A DNA stretch of 64,000 nt from Spirosoma sp. KCTC 42546 (GCF_006965485.1 NZ_CP041360.1:3100001-3164000); one strand, 5' to 3'. Positions 1 through 8,469 are shown, counted from the first letter of the stretch. Numbers and translations: made by a program. Notes: generated by a model not told the origin, from the letters alone.

Positions 1-958
1 TCGGTGGGTTGAATTCGGCCCGTACCAGTACCTGCATATACGATGCGTAGCCGATCAGTACAAACGCCAGTGCCAGTAAAGACGTATTCAGAATAACGCG
101 CTTCTGCCGAGCCGACCAGATGATACCATAAACAATAGCACCAATGAAGACAACGGTGAAGAAAATAGCACCTGACGTGAACGGCAGCCCCAAGGTATTT
201 ACAAACAGACGCTCAACTGCGAAGGCCATACCAGGCAAACCCGGAATAATACCTGCGTTGATAATGCCCAGAACGACCAGACCAATTCCACCGGCTATAA
301 CGCCACCCCAAAAGGTTGGCTTGGGTTGTTTCTTAAAGTAATAAATCAGCGCAAGAGCGGGCAAGGTAACAAGGTTCAATAAGTGAACACCGATGGATAG
401 GCCCGTCAGATAGGCAATGAAAATAAGCCAGCGGTTGGCGGCTGCTTCATCGTCGATACGCTCCCATTTGAAGGCCGCCCAAACCACGATAGCGGTAAAA
501 AATGACGACATACCGTATACTTCGGCTTCAACGGCTGAAAACCAGAACGTATCGGAGAAGGTATAAGCCAGAGCACCTACAGCACTCGTGCCAATCACCA
601 ACAGGGTATCGGCGGTCGAATACTCACTTTCTGGTTTGCCAAGGAGTTTCTGGGCCAGCATGGTAATGGTCCAGAATAGAAACGCGATGGTGAACGCACT
701 GGCCAATACCGATGCCATGTTGACCCAGTAGGCCACATTGGTCAGGTTACCAAACGACATCATCGAAAACAGGCGACCCAGCAGGAGGAAAAATGGGGCG
801 CCAGGAGGGTGTGGTACCTGAAGTTTAAACGAACAAGCAATAAATTCGCCACAGTCCCAGAAACTGGCTGTACGTTCAACGGTCATTGCGTAGGTAACCA
901 GTGCAACAACGAAAACGAGCCAGCCTGTGAGGGTGTTCAGGCGCTTGAATGACTGCAT
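1..958 (-). CDS. DUF2723 / GT117-family multipass membrane protein (C-terminus outside window)
   Basis: The reading frame is open from an ATG at 958 to the window edge, giving 319 N-terminal residues of a longer protein. It opens with a short basic segment and one membrane helix, then the family hallmark 'FWDCGEFIA' followed by 'VPHPPGAP' (about residues 37-60). Several more hydrophobic helices follow. This N-terminus is typical of the Bacteroidota DUF2723 proteins, classed as glycosyltransferase family 117 and thought to resemble the membrane part of protein O-mannosyltransferases; substrate and product cannot be read from the sequence. The acidic and aromatic residues of the first loop are intact. 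The upstream folD has its own terminator, so this gene probably has its own promoter. Family assignment is firm; the transferase role is inferred from the family. Confidence 0.85.
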   Translation of the reverse strand, partial: MQSFKRLNTLTGWLVFVVALVTYAMTVERTASFWDCGEFIACSFKLQVPHPPGAPFFLLLGRLFSMMSFGNLTNVAYWVNMASVLASAFTIAFLFWTITMLAQKLLGKPESEYSTADTLLVIGTSAVGALAYTFSDTFWFSAVEAEVYGMSSFFTAIVVWAAFKWERIDDEAAANRWLIFIAYLTGLSIGVHLLNLVTLPALALIYYFKKQPKPTFWGGVIAGGIGLVVLGIINAGIIPGLPGMAFAVERLFVNTLGLPFTSGAIFFTVVFIGAIVYGIIWSARQKRVILNTSLLALAFVLIGYASYMQVLVRAEFNPP

Positions 959-1024
959 ACAAATGAAGATTAACGAATTGCTTTTGTGTAAGTAGCGGCC
1001 AATCCAGGCCGGGCCAAAATTACA

Positions 1025-1060
1025 TAAAAAAGCAGCCCAACCGGGTTAGGGCGGGCTGTT
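1025..1060 (-). terminator. rho-independent terminator after folD
   Basis: Read on the minus strand, a GC-rich stem (CAGCCCGCC pairing with GGTTGGGCTG) is followed by a run of six T. It lies between the folD stop and the next minus-strand gene, where a folD terminator is expected. Confidence 0.7.
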
Positions 1061-1130
1061 AAAGTTTGTTAAGTATAAGATCGTGGTCTTTGTAATTTGT
1101 AGTAATATACTATGAACTAACGGCAAATCA

Positions 1131-2009
1131 CTAATAAATCTCACCCCGCGCGGCTTTCAGCGTATTCTGCATGAGCGAGCAGATGGTCATCAGGCCAACG
1201 CCACCAGGAACGGGCGTAATGAAACTCGTTTTTGGGGATACTTCATCAAATTTAACGTCGCCTTTTAACGCGAATCCGCTTTTCTTACTGGCATCGGGTA
1301 CACGTTCCAAACCAACGTCAATCACAACAGCGCCTTCTTTCACCATATCGGCAGTTACAAATTCGGGCTTGCCGAGGGCTGCTACCAAAATGTCAGCCGA
1401 GCGGCAGATTTCGGCGAGATTGGTTGTCCGGCTGTGCGTAATGGTAACCGTACAGTTGCCGGGATAGGTATTTCGCTGCATCAGAATCGACATGGGCAGA
1501 CCAACAATCTGACTGCGACCGACTACAACACAGTGTTTACCAGACGTTTCGATGTTATACCGCTTGATCATTTCCAGCACGCCCTGTGGAGTGGCAGATA
1601 TGTAAGCTGGCAGCCCTTTGGCCATACGCCCAATATTAATGGGATGAAACCCATCTACGTCTTTGGCGGGATCAATGGTTTCCATAACACGGTCGGGGTT
1701 GATATGGTCGGGGAGGGGGAGTTGCACAATTAGCCCATCCATGTCAGGGTTTTCATTCACCTCCCGAACTTTGTCCAGGAGTTCTTCTTCCGTGACCGAT
1801 GGATCAAACCGGATGAGCGTTGAGTTCATGCCCACCTCTTCGCAGTTTTTCATTTTCGAAGCTACGTAGGTTTCCGAGGCCCCTTTGTTGCCAACCAGAA
1901 TGGCCACGAGGTGCGGAATCTTACCGCCCTGTTCGCGTATCTGAGCGACTTCTGCCGCTATTTCCTGTTTAATTTGTGCTGAAAGGACTTTACCGTCAAG
2001 GAGTTGCAT
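1131..2009 (-). CDS. folD: bifunctional methylenetetrahydrofolate dehydrogenase / methenyltetrahydrofolate cyclohydrolase
   Basis: A complete 292-residue FolD, the usual length. It interconverts 5,10-methylene-THF, methenyl-THF and 10-formyl-THF in cytosolic one-carbon metabolism, supplying purine and formyl-Met synthesis. The substrate-binding region with '[14 protein letters not shown]' (the conserved Tyr and Lys of the active site lie in YxxxK) is near residues 48-61. '[12 protein letters not shown]' and 'DVDGFHP' follow at about 93-123, and the Rossmann NADP site '[11 protein letters not shown]' is near 162-172. The C-terminal '[11 protein letters not shown]' is intact. It is followed by a terminator. 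An inverted repeat of CTTTGCG words lies just upstream of the start. I see no sign of transfer or damage. Confidence 0.97.
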   Translation of the reverse strand: MQLLDGKVLSAQIKQEIAAEVAQIREQGGKIPHLVAILVGNKGASETYVASKMKNCEEVGMNSTLIRFDPSVTEEELLDKVREVNENPDMDGLIVQLPLPDHINPDRVMETIDPAKDVDGFHPINIGRMAKGLPAYISATPQGVLEMIKRYNIETSGKHCVVVGRSQIVGLPMSILMQRNTYPGNCTVTITHSRTTNLAEICRSADILVAALGKPEFVTADMVKEGAVVIDVGLERVPDASKKSGFALKGDVKFDEVSPKTSFITPVPGGVGLMTICSLMQNTLKAARGEIY

Positions 2010-2014
2010 ACAAG

Positions 2015-2107
2015 TGTCTTTGCGTTCTTTGCGAAACCTTTGCGATCCTTGCGTTTAGAAGTTTTAAACCAAGGACAGCAAAGCAGAACCGCAAAGGTCG
2101 CAAAGAT
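2015..2107. repeat. intergenic inverted repeat built of 'CTTTGCG' words
   Basis: The left arm carries repeated TCTTTGCG/CCTTTGCG/CCTTGCG words. The right arm carries the complementary CGCAAAG words, so the whole folds as one long imperfect hairpin between two co-directional minus-strand genes. It is one of the junction hairpins described in the findings. Confidence 0.75.
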
Positions 2108-2114
2108 TAGGAAA

Positions 2115-2615
2115 CTACCCGTACTTCTGTTGCCATTCCTTTTTTAGTTTCTTATAGGTTTCGTCTTCCCGTGCTTCCAGATATTTTCCATAAAAAATAC
2201 GGGCCGACTCCGCTTTGATGGGATCTTCCTCGCGAGGCAGTTGATCCCGACCATGAGCACCAGACTGGCCTTTCTTGTCATCCGGTACGGGTCCATCGTA
2301 TTTTTGACCAGTGCGGTGATTGGCATAACGCCTGGCTCGGGTATATCCCATTTGCAGGAACTTCCTGGCCATATCCATGCCGATGAAATCCCCGTTGGCC
2401 TTATAGTCCAGAAATAACTGGTAAACTTTCTCGGACGATTCGCGGGCTATGTCTGGGGTCTTAAATCGCCAGTGGGGAAGTATCTCAGATTTGTATGGCT
2501 GCACCAAAAGCACACCCATTTCACCTTTTCCGACGCGGTAAAGTTCGGGCTGTTCGCGTAGATTCAGGTTTTTGTAATCGAGATTGTAATTGAATGCGCG
2601 GTCGTTTGCAGGCAT
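2115..2615 (-). CDS. DUF4385 family protein
   Basis: A 166-residue, strongly charged soluble protein with no signal peptide or membrane segment. Features seen are 'FNYNLDYKNLNLREQPELYRV' in the first 30 residues (given as the motif FNYNLDY..NLRE..ELYRVGKGE), 'GVLLVQPYKSEILPHWRFKTP' further on (PYK..I.P.W.FK), and a C-terminal block with 'ARRYANH' and 'GKYLEAREDE'. These match my recollection of DUF4385, a family of uncharacterised bacterial cytoplasmic proteins; no reaction is known to me. It has its own junction hairpin on the folD side. On the other side it is separated from the RES toxin by about 55 bp, so it could lie downstream of the toxin-antitoxin pair in one transcript. Family call moderate to good; function unknown. 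Confidence 0.7.
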   Translation of the reverse strand: MPANDRAFNYNLDYKNLNLREQPELYRVGKGEMGVLLVQPYKSEILPHWRFKTPDIARESSEKVYQLFLDYKANGDFIGMDMARKFLQMGYTRARRYANHRTGQKYDGPVPDDKKGQSGAHGRDQLPREEDPIKAESARIFYGKYLEAREDETYKKLKKEWQQKYG

Positions 2616-2670
2616 TGGGTGTCTGTCATTTGTTGTGTATCTATAACACCAAAAAACAGCTGATTGGCTA

Positions 2671-3126
2671 TTAGCGCAACAGACGAGGATCGAACCGATA
2701 GGGTTGATTATCCGTAATGAGGATCTCGGTAGCCCGAGGATGTGCTGGATTTATAAGGAAATTATAATCACCAGCAACTACAGCAGAGGGTACCTTCAGC
2801 AATAAAAATCGATTGCCAATTATCCAGCTCTCGATAATGTCTTTGATACTTGTTGGAGGAGTGAGGCCATTCCAGCCATCAGGTAATTGATCGAGTGGTA
2901 CGCTCAATAAAGAATCCTCGGGTACTCGGATTGTGAGCATACGGTAATAATCCGGCACGTACGATAAGGGGCTATGAACCAGAACTTCCAGGGTAGCTAA
3001 GGCTTTGGAACTGGCTGTGTACAAAACTGGCGTTCCTATATAATTCCAGCGGCCTCCTGCCAGGCGGGCTCCTGTGCCTGTCAGGTCGTCAGCACGGCGG
3101 GCATTCGCTAAGTGATATACATCCAT
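2671..3126 (-). CDS. RES-domain toxin of a RES/Xre toxin-antitoxin pair
   Basis: A 151-residue RES-domain protein. RES toxins (MbcT, ParT and relatives) act on NAD+ or on NAD-dependent targets and inhibit growth unless bound by their antitoxin. The domain fills the protein. It starts with 'VYHLANARRADDLTGTGARL', where a conserved Arg of the family is expected. 'GGRWNYIGTPVLYTA' comes next (GxRWN, about residues 24-38), then 'ALATLEVLVH' with the conserved Glu near residue 48. A Ser near the C-terminal third is expected for the R-E-S triad but I cannot pinpoint it by eye. Its start codon overlaps the antitoxin stop by one base (TGATG), the usual antitoxin-first order. Both family and operon call are well supported; the enzymatic target is inferred. 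Confidence 0.88.
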   Translation of the reverse strand: MDVYHLANARRADDLTGTGARLAGGRWNYIGTPVLYTASSKALATLEVLVHSPLSYVPDYYRMLTIRVPEDSLLSVPLDQLPDGWNGLTPPTSIKDIIESWIIGNRFLLLKVPSAVVAGDYNFLINPAHPRATEILITDNQPYRFDPRLLR

Positions 3127-3551
3127 CAGGCTAATACCCCCCAGTCAATTCGAACCAGTTCGTCCTGAACCGCTTGAAATCCAAATTGCGAATCTAGTAA
3201 TTCAATTGGCTTTTTGCCACCAAAAATGGGGCTGGGATGATTCATCCACCCCCGAAATTTCCAGGCCTCACCAAATATATCTTCTCCCTGCTTGTATAGG
3301 CTAGCTAGTTGCAATGCTTTTTCTGTTACGCCCTGAGGAAGTAATTTCTCGTCGGTATAGCGTTGCCAGGTTCGGGCAGAAATATGAAGAATAACAAATA
3401 AATCGGCTTGCGTAATACCAAGGTGGCGCGCCATAGTGGTAACAGCTTTTTTGGATAAACCCCGGCGACTAACCTCAATCAGATCAAACACCGATTGAAT
3501 GAGAGGAGCGTTTTTTGCCCCAAAATAATCAGTAATGGTCGTTGTGTTCAT
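3126..3551 (-). CDS. Xre/MbcA/ParS-type antitoxin
   Basis: A 141-residue antitoxin partner of the RES toxin. I chose the ATG at 3551, giving 'MNTTTITDYF'; the frame extends 18 codons upstream, but that stretch reads as non-coding leader. The N-terminal half holds a helix-turn-helix region, 'GLSKKAVTTMARHLGITQAD' followed by 'LFVILHISARTWQRY'. The C-terminal part, 'ALQLASLYKQGEDIFG' and 'FRGWMNHPSPIFGGKKPIEL', is the MbcA/ParS toxin-binding domain (DUF2384) with its 'WMNHPSPIFGGKKPIEL' signature. Antitoxins of this type bind the toxin active site and repress their own promoter. The promoter should lie in 3552-3690, facing the divergent DUF1349 gene. Confidence 0.88.
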   Translation of the reverse strand: MNTTTITDYFGAKNAPLIQSVFDLIEVSRRGLSKKAVTTMARHLGITQADLFVILHISARTWQRYTDEKLLPQGVTEKALQLASLYKQGEDIFGEAWKFRGWMNHPSPIFGGKKPIELLDSQFGFQAVQDELVRIDWGVLA

Positions 3552-3690
3552 ACTATAAGCGTCAATTGTCGTAAATATAACGACAGCTGACGCTAGTCGG
3601 TTCAAGCTGTTGTTCGTTTATTTTTTTGAGGCTTGATCAACGCAACGATACCCACTGATTTTTTTATACTTTCGCCCAAAAGAGAAGCGT

Positions 3691-4230
3691 ATGATGTGGT
3701 TCAATAAACCGGCAATCTGGTCGGAGGAGAAAGACTGGCTGCATATGCGGGTTGAAGGGGATACGGATTTCTGGCGGGTGACCCACTATGATTTTGTTCG
3801 CGATACCGGACATTTCTATTACCGGGAGCTGGCTGGCGATTTTGTGGCGAGTGTGAAAGTGACAGGCCAATACAAAAATCAATATGATCAGGCTGGGCTG
3901 ATGATCCGACTCGATGACCGGAACTGGATCAAAACGGGAATCGAGTTTGTCGATGAGCAACAGCAGGTTAGTGCGGTGGTTACGCGGGAGTTCTCAGATT
4001 GGTCGGTCTGCCCGCAACCTCATAATCCAGAGTCTGTTTACGTTCGGCTCACCCGGCAGTATGACTCGGTTCGTATTGATTATTCGTTCGATGATTTTAC
4101 GTACCAGATGTTGCGGTTAGCTTACTTTCCAGCAGATGTTCCCGTACAAATTGGCCCCATGGCAGCTGCTCCCGACGGTGGAGGGTTCAATGCGACATTC
4201 GAGCAGTTTTCGGTTTTGTCGATCTTATGA
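3691..4230 (+). CDS. DUF1349 domain protein (concanavalin-like beta-sandwich)
   Basis: A 179-residue protein that begins MMWFN (either Met is possible). Short strand-rich segments such as 'DFWRVTHYDFVRDTGHFYY', 'FVASVKVTGQYKNQYDQAGL' and 'MIRLDDRNWIKTGIEFVD' cover most of the length. The conserved 'QAGLMIRLDDRNWIKTGIE' and the C-terminal 'GPMAAAPDGGGFNATFEQF' are the DUF1349 signature, a predicted lectin-like beta-sandwich. Yeast members are called 'regulation of enolase protein 1', but bacterial function is unknown. No signal peptide is visible, so it is probably cytosolic. It is transcribed alone, divergent from the antitoxin, and convergent with the following minus-strand gene across a weak junction hairpin. 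Confidence 0.82.
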   Translation: MMWFNKPAIWSEEKDWLHMRVEGDTDFWRVTHYDFVRDTGHFYYRELAGDFVASVKVTGQYKNQYDQAGLMIRLDDRNWIKTGIEFVDEQQQVSAVVTREFSDWSVCPQPHNPESVYVRLTRQYDSVRIDYSFDDFTYQMLRLAYFPADVPVQIGPMAAAPDGGGFNATFEQFSVLSIL

Positions 4231-4318
4231 TTTGGTGGAATAAGCAAAATGCAGTTAGTGCAGTTGTCGATCCTGTGAACCACTTACTCCACCACTACAC
4301 ATACTCCACTTAACTTAA
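4231..4318. repeat. weak junction hairpin, 'ACTCCAC' class
   Basis: The right half has clear CTTACTCCAC / ATACTCCACTTAAC words like those at 13.5, 14.5, 36.2 and 42.8 kb. The left half (GGTGGAATAAGC, GCAGTTAGTGCAG) matches only loosely. It separates two convergent genes. It may be a decayed copy. Confidence 0.45.
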
Positions 4319-4320
4319 AT

Positions 4321-4971
4321 TTACGGTGCAAGCCACACCATCTTAGACTCGGGTTCGTACTGAAAACAAGCTCGCGTTTGACCAGTTCGGTTTAAGCACA
4401 GATATTCCATGGCTAATACCCGACACTCAATCACGGCGAAGTTTTTTCGTCCGGCTTCACTCTCTTCGACTGAAGGCAGATTACCAGCCAGATTTTCGGG
4501 AAAACCAGGGTAGGGGTGAGATTGTTCAGTGCCCGGTATTTGCTCGGACAGATAGGATTTACGTCCGCCAGCCCAAAGTTTTTCCCAATGATCATCGGCT
4601 ACATAATCGTTGGTATGGAGCCGGGTTTCAACAATAAGCCGGAGTTGAATCTGCAGCTTGGAATCCCACAGGAGTAGCGTTGCCGTAGGGAAGGCTTCCA
4701 GTTGCAGTACTTTTTCGGACCGCGCATCCGTGTAGAACCAGACATATTTATGCTCTGCATCGGCCCGACGTAGCACCACCATGCGGGCGTCGGCCCCGCG
4801 GGATGTTGACGTAGCCACCGTCATGAGTTTGAATCCTGAACCGATCGACTGACCCTGCTCTTGTTCGCAAGCAGCTATAAGTTGGTGCCAACTGGTTTGT
4901 TCCAGATCGGCAAGGGTACCGGGAAGACTGGGCTGGGCTTGTTTCTCTGACTGCTTAGGCAACTCACTCAT
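4321..4971 (-). CDS. pyridoxamine 5'-phosphate oxidase-family flavoprotein
   Basis: A 216-residue FMN split-barrel protein related to pyridoxamine-phosphate oxidase, which oxidises PNP/PMP to PLP. The FMN-binding core is visible as 'GSGFKLMTVATSTSRGADARMVVLRR' (key part RGADARMVVLR, about residues 58-68), 'VWFYTDARSEKVLQL' (76-90) and 'TATLLLWDSKLQIQLRL' (95-111). The tail 'MEYLCLNRTGQTRACFQYE' ends in 'MVWLAP', close to the true PdxH C-terminus (R-x-x-L/F-x-P) but without its Arg. It may therefore be a PdxH-like paralogue rather than the canonical enzyme. It is cytosolic and convergent with the upstream DUF1349 gene. Fold and cofactor are confident; the substrate is not. Confidence 0.8.
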   Translation of the reverse strand: MSELPKQSEKQAQPSLPGTLADLEQTSWHQLIAACEQEQGQSIGSGFKLMTVATSTSRGADARMVVLRRADAEHKYVWFYTDARSEKVLQLEAFPTATLLLWDSKLQIQLRLIVETRLHTNDYVADDHWEKLWAGGRKSYLSEQIPGTEQSHPYPGFPENLAGNLPSVEESEAGRKNFAVIECRVLAMEYLCLNRTGQTRACFQYEPESKMVWLAP

Positions 4972-5079
4972 ACATGGAATAGGTTTTTACTTTATATACC
5001 TGTTGGGGTAACCCTGGGGTGAATTTATTTGTTTAATTGGTATGCTTCGTGGAAGTTAACCCGTAAACTTATCTACCTT

Positions 5080-5823
5080 ATGTGTTTCCATAAATCGCTG
5101 GCCGTTACGGCCAGCCAACTTGAAGAGCGCTACGATGCTGCCCTGCCTGCTTCGGCCCATTTTCAACCCGTATACCATGCCAATGCTTATCAGTTCCCTG
5201 CCTGGCCAGTTGTAACGCACCAGGAACCCGGTCGATTTCAGATGATGCATTGGGGGCTTATTCCACGATGGACCAAAACGAATGACAATGCGGCTGATAT
5301 ACGGACCAAAACCATTAATGCCCGCTCAGAAACGATTTACGAAAAGCCCTCATTTCGCTCAGCAGCACAGGCCGGAAAACGCTGCCTGATTCCGGTAACG
5401 GGGTTTTATGAGTGGTATACGATGGGAAGTAAAAAATTCCCGTTTTATATCACAGCAAGTGACCAGAAAATTGCGTCCATTGCCGGACTTTGGGATGAAT
5501 GGGCCGATCCGGAAACGGGTGAACTCTCGCAAACCTACACACTCCTCACAACCGAAGCCAATCCGTTGTTGGCGGCTATTCATAATACAAAGAAGCGAAT
5601 GCCCTGTGTGTTAACGAAGGCTGCTGAACAGGCCTGGCTGCACGATGACCTGAGCGAAGCTGACGCTTTAGCGTTATTGGAAAAGCAATATCCGGCAAGT
5701 AAAATGCATAGTTATAGCATCAGCAAGCGCATAACCTCGCGAAGCGAGCCCAGCGATGTTCCGGAGGTAACGGCTCCATCTACTTATCCGGAATTGAGCG
5801 ATAGTCCTCAATTATTTGCCTGA
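5080..5823 (+). CDS. SRAP-family abasic-site-binding / DNA-protein crosslink protein (HMCES/YedK-like)
   Basis: The start must be the ATG at 5080. The frame extends further up, but the SRAP active site needs Cys2 exposed after Met removal, and 5080 gives 'MCFHKS'. The 247-residue protein covalently shields abasic sites in single-stranded DNA through a thiazolidine link. 'NARSETIYEKPSFRSA' and 'KRCLIPVTGFYEWY' (catalytic Asn and Glu), 'IAGLWDEW', 'TLLTTEANPLLAAIHNTKKR' and the active-site His with 'RMPCVL' are all present in order. The domain fills the protein up to about residue 215, followed by a Ser/Pro-rich tail. It is a single gene, convergent with the ROK kinase across a junction hairpin. 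The call is firm. Confidence 0.95.
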   Translation: MCFHKSLAVTASQLEERYDAALPASAHFQPVYHANAYQFPAWPVVTHQEPGRFQMMHWGLIPRWTKTNDNAADIRTKTINARSETIYEKPSFRSAAQAGKRCLIPVTGFYEWYTMGSKKFPFYITASDQKIASIAGLWDEWADPETGELSQTYTLLTTEANPLLAAIHNTKKRMPCVLTKAAEQAWLHDDLSEADALALLEKQYPASKMHSYSISKRITSRSEPSDVPEVTAPSTYPELSDSPQLFA

Positions 5824-5905
5824 TAAGCAAGGTGCAGGGAGCCTGGTGCGCGGAGCAGGGAAGCTTCAGAATACCTTGCTCCCCGTACCAGGCTCCGCGC
5901 CCTAC
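5822..5905. repeat. junction hairpin, 'GGAGCCTGG' class
   Basis: Left arm GCAAGGTGCAGGGAGCCTGG and following GCGCGGAGC face right arm GCTCCCCGTACCAGGCTCC and GCGCCC. The structure spans the gap between two convergent genes and overlaps the stop codons at its edges. It is GC-rich, unlike the other junction hairpins. Confidence 0.7.
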
Positions 5906-6834
5906 AGCATCGCGGCCCCAAATACACCGGCACTGTCGCCTAGTTTTGGCTTGAGGATGCGTGTGTTTAGTTCGCGGCTATTGAATACGTATTTCCGGGC
6001 TCGTTCGAACCCTTCCGTGTATAGAAGGTCAACATTGCCGAGTCCACCGCCCAGCACAATGGCATCTGGATCGAGAATGTTGATAATAACGGATATGCCG
6101 CGACCAAAATATTCCAGTAATCGATTAACGGCCTGACTGGCAACCAGATCGTTGCCCTGATGGTACCGCTCCATAATTTCCTGCATCGTCCGTTCTTCCT
6201 TACTTACCTGTTGGTAGTAGCGCTGGAGGGCCGGACCGGATATAACCTGCTCCACGCAGCCACGTTTACCACAGTAGCACGGATAACCGTTCTCTTCCAG
6301 CGTATTGTGGCCCCATTCGCCCCCAAGCCCCTGAAGACCATTCAGGACAAATGGGCGACCATAGGGTTGAGACTGCATACTCCGTACAACAATGCCGCCA
6401 CCTACACCCGTACCCATGATAACCCCAAAGACCGTCTGGTAATCAGGTACTACGTCGGGTACGATGCCCATAGTTGCTTCGGCAAGAGCCAGACAGTTGG
6501 CATCGTTGGCTATTTCAACGGGTAAACCTAACAAACGACCTAAATCCTGTTTCATCGGTTTTCCATTCAAAACGGTTGTGTTACAGTTTTTCATGGCTTG
6601 CCGGGCGGGATCGAATGTGCCGGGTGTAGCAAAACCAACTCGCTCAGGTTGAAGTCCTGTTTCGGCTTTGAGCATATCAATGAGCCGGACAATCTGACTT
6701 AGAATGTGTTCATAGCCGTTGTGGGCTTCAGTATCAATTCGCTTGCGGATAACGACGGCGTCGGGAGAGGGAGCTGACAGGACAACGCCTTCAATTTTGG
6801 TGCCTCCCAGATCAATACCCCAATAAGATTTCAT
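5902..6834 (-). CDS. ROK-family sugar kinase (glucokinase-like)
   Basis: A 310-residue ROK kinase that phosphorylates a hexose (glucose, mannose, N-acetyl sugar or fructose) with ATP in the cytosol. The first ATP-binding motif is 'GIDLGGTKIEGVVL' (residues 6-19). The catalytic region has 'EIANDANCLALAEA', in which the Asp of 'ANDANC' is the general base. The second phosphate motif is 'GVIMGTGVGGGIV' (about 138-150). The zinc-binding ROK signature follows as 'GHNTLEENGYPCYCGKRGC' (about 177-195), with 'EQVISGPAL' after it. 'GGGLGNVD' lies near residue 270. There is no N-terminal winged helix, so it is an enzyme and not a ROK repressor. It is transcribed alone. Specificity cannot be decided from sequence. 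Confidence 0.93.
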   Translation of the reverse strand: MKSYWGIDLGGTKIEGVVLSAPSPDAVVIRKRIDTEAHNGYEHILSQIVRLIDMLKAETGLQPERVGFATPGTFDPARQAMKNCNTTVLNGKPMKQDLGRLLGLPVEIANDANCLALAEATMGIVPDVVPDYQTVFGVIMGTGVGGGIVVRSMQSQPYGRPFVLNGLQGLGGEWGHNTLEENGYPCYCGKRGCVEQVISGPALQRYYQQVSKEERTMQEIMERYHQGNDLVASQAVNRLLEYFGRGISVIINILDPDAIVLGGGLGNVDLLYTEGFERARKYVFNSRELNTRILKPKLGDSAGVFGAAML

Positions 6835-6954
6835 ACACGACTGAGTGACCGGATCGCCGGTCCGATTAGAAAATACGATTTACAATTTAATTCGTTTCCC
6901 CGTGTAGCTTTACGGTTAAAATCTTATTAAGCGTCATTTCAACGATCTATTTCT

Positions 6955-7422
6955 ATGCTTTCTATCGGTCAAACAGCCCCTGATTTTACCCTGTTTAATA
7001 CGGCTCGGAACGAAGTTTCACTGCATGATTTTCAGGGTAAGAACCTGATCATACTATTTTTTCCTATGGCCTTCACCAGTGTGTGTACGGCTGAACTTTG
7101 CGAAATGCGCGACAACATCAGCACGTATGCAGACCTGAACGCAGAAGTAGTTGGTATTTCCGTCGATTCGCCCTTTACGCTGGCTAAATTTAAAGAAGAC
7201 CAAAAACTGCCGTTCGACCTACTCTCTGATTTCAACAAAGAGGTATCACAAGCCTATGATACCTATTACGAAACGTTTACCATGAATCTGAAAGGCGTTA
7301 GTAAGCGGTCGGCTTTCGTCGTTGATTCAACAGGCGTCATTCAATATGCCGAAGTGCTCGAAAGTGCGGGCGATGTCCCCAACTTTAAGGCTGTACAGGA
7401 AACGTTAATTTCACTAAAGTAA
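6955..7422 (+). CDS. peroxiredoxin (AhpC/TSA family, AhpE/BCP-like)
   Basis: A 155-residue thioredoxin-fold peroxidase that reduces hydrogen peroxide and organic peroxides in the cytosol. The peroxidatic site is 'FFPMAFTSVCTAELCEMRD', about residues 36-54, with the PxxxTxxC pattern and Cys45 as peroxidatic residue. A second Cys at residue 50 follows after four residues, as in BCP/PrxQ types, so an intramolecular disulfide is possible. The catalytic Arg is expected in 'KGVSKRSAFVVDSTGVIQYA' (about 116-135). There is no signal peptide. The gene stands alone between the divergent ROK gene and a junction hairpin. Subfamily choice between AhpE and BCP is uncertain. Confidence 0.93.
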   Translation: MLSIGQTAPDFTLFNTARNEVSLHDFQGKNLIILFFPMAFTSVCTAELCEMRDNISTYADLNAEVVGISVDSPFTLAKFKEDQKLPFDLLSDFNKEVSQAYDTYYETFTMNLKGVSKRSAFVVDSTGVIQYAEVLESAGDVPNFKAVQETLISLK

Positions 7423-7502
7423 TGAAGAGTGAAGAATGAAAAGTGAAGAACAATCTGACGCTATAAGTCTATTCTTCACTTTTCACTCTTCATTCTTCAC
7501 TT
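7421..7502. repeat. junction hairpin, 'GAAGAGTGAAGAATG' class
   Basis: Left arm AATGAAGAGTGAAGAATGAA mirrors right arm TTCTTCACTTTTCACTCTTC. The right arm ends six bases before the ATG of the downstream methyltransferase, so if the two genes are co-transcribed the hairpin would sit across its ribosome-binding region. Confidence 0.85.
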
Positions 7503-7507
7503 AAGAA

Positions 7508-8275
7508 ATGGCCTGGTATCATAACTTTTTTCATGGGCTGCCGCAGGATGCCTGGAAAGCGGCCCAAACGGAGGAACAGACCCATCTCGACCTCGAATTA
7601 TTGGTTGAAACGCTTGAGTTTGGCCCGGACGATCGATTGCTGGATGTATTCTGTGGCTATGGTCGTCATGCACTGCCACTTGCCCGAATGGGTGCCCGCG
7701 TAACCGGTATCGATATTTCGTCCGATTATATTGCGGAACTTGATGCTGTAGCCACTGCTGAGAAACTGCCCATAACGGCAATCGCCAGCGATTTTCTGAC
7801 GATGCCTGAAAATAGCCTGGGGAATGTTGCTTCGTTCGATGCCGCCTATTGTCTGGGCAACAGCTTTAGTTTCTTTCCCCGTCCGGATATGCTGGTTTTC
7901 CTGACCCGTATTGCTACGTTGCTGAAACCGGGTGGCCGTTTTTTGGTACATACAGAAATGGTGGCAGAGTCTGTTCTACCCGATTATCAGGCCCGTAACT
8001 GGCAACCCGTTGAGGATGCTGCTGGTGAATCGATCCTGTTTTTGGTAGAAAATGAATACAGCCCCTTACACAGCCGGATTGACTCGCATCTGACCTATGT
8101 AAAAGGTGGAGAAATACAGACACGTACCGCCCAGCATTATGTGTATACGTTGGCTGAACTCGGGCAATTGTTTTCTGAGGCAGGTTTTCGCGTAATTGAT
8201 TGTTATGGAACCGTAGACGGCGATACGTACGAACTTGGTGATGACGCTGTCTGGTTACTTGTGGAGCGTGTATGA
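7508..8275 (+). CDS. class I SAM-dependent methyltransferase
   Basis: A 255-residue Rossmann-fold methyltransferase. Motif I is 'LLDVFCGYGRHALPLARMG' (about residues 43-61), binding S-adenosylmethionine. Motif II has 'VTGIDISSDYIAELDAVA' (about 64-81). 'FDAAYCLGNSFSFF' (about 112-125) corresponds to motif IV, and 'ATLLKPGGRFLVHTEM' to the post-motif strand. The closest known pattern is that of small-molecule methyltransferases of the Methyltransf_25 type; substrate is unknown. The start lies directly behind a hairpin. There is no clear partner gene, and the following TetR gene is 194 bp away. The enzyme class is firm, the role open. Confidence 0.9.
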   Translation: MAWYHNFFHGLPQDAWKAAQTEEQTHLDLELLVETLEFGPDDRLLDVFCGYGRHALPLARMGARVTGIDISSDYIAELDAVATAEKLPITAIASDFLTMPENSLGNVASFDAAYCLGNSFSFFPRPDMLVFLTRIATLLKPGGRFLVHTEMVAESVLPDYQARNWQPVEDAAGESILFLVENEYSPLHSRIDSHLTYVKGGEIQTRTAQHYVYTLAELGQLFSEAGFRVIDCYGTVDGDTYELGDDAVWLLVERV

Positions 8276-8431
8276 TTACCGAATTGAAAATAATTTGACA
8301 AATAGTTAAAAAGGATGGTCTTTAATCTATAGGGTTGAGCGATATACTAACCGTATAAGAGATAATTGGAGTTTTTTTAGGAAATTCACATCAACTGTAG
8401 ATAATGCAATCATAAATATGTAGTTTTCAGC

Positions 8432-8451
8432 CAGTTTAACACCGTTAACTG
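8432..8451. promoter_or_regulatory. candidate TetR operator
   Basis: An imperfect palindrome, CAGTTTAAC facing GTTAACTG around ACC, lies about 20 bp before the TetR start codon. TetR repressors usually bind such sites in their own promoter. This is a guess from symmetry and position only. Confidence 0.3.
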
Positions 8452-8469
8452 AAGCGTAATAACCTACCT

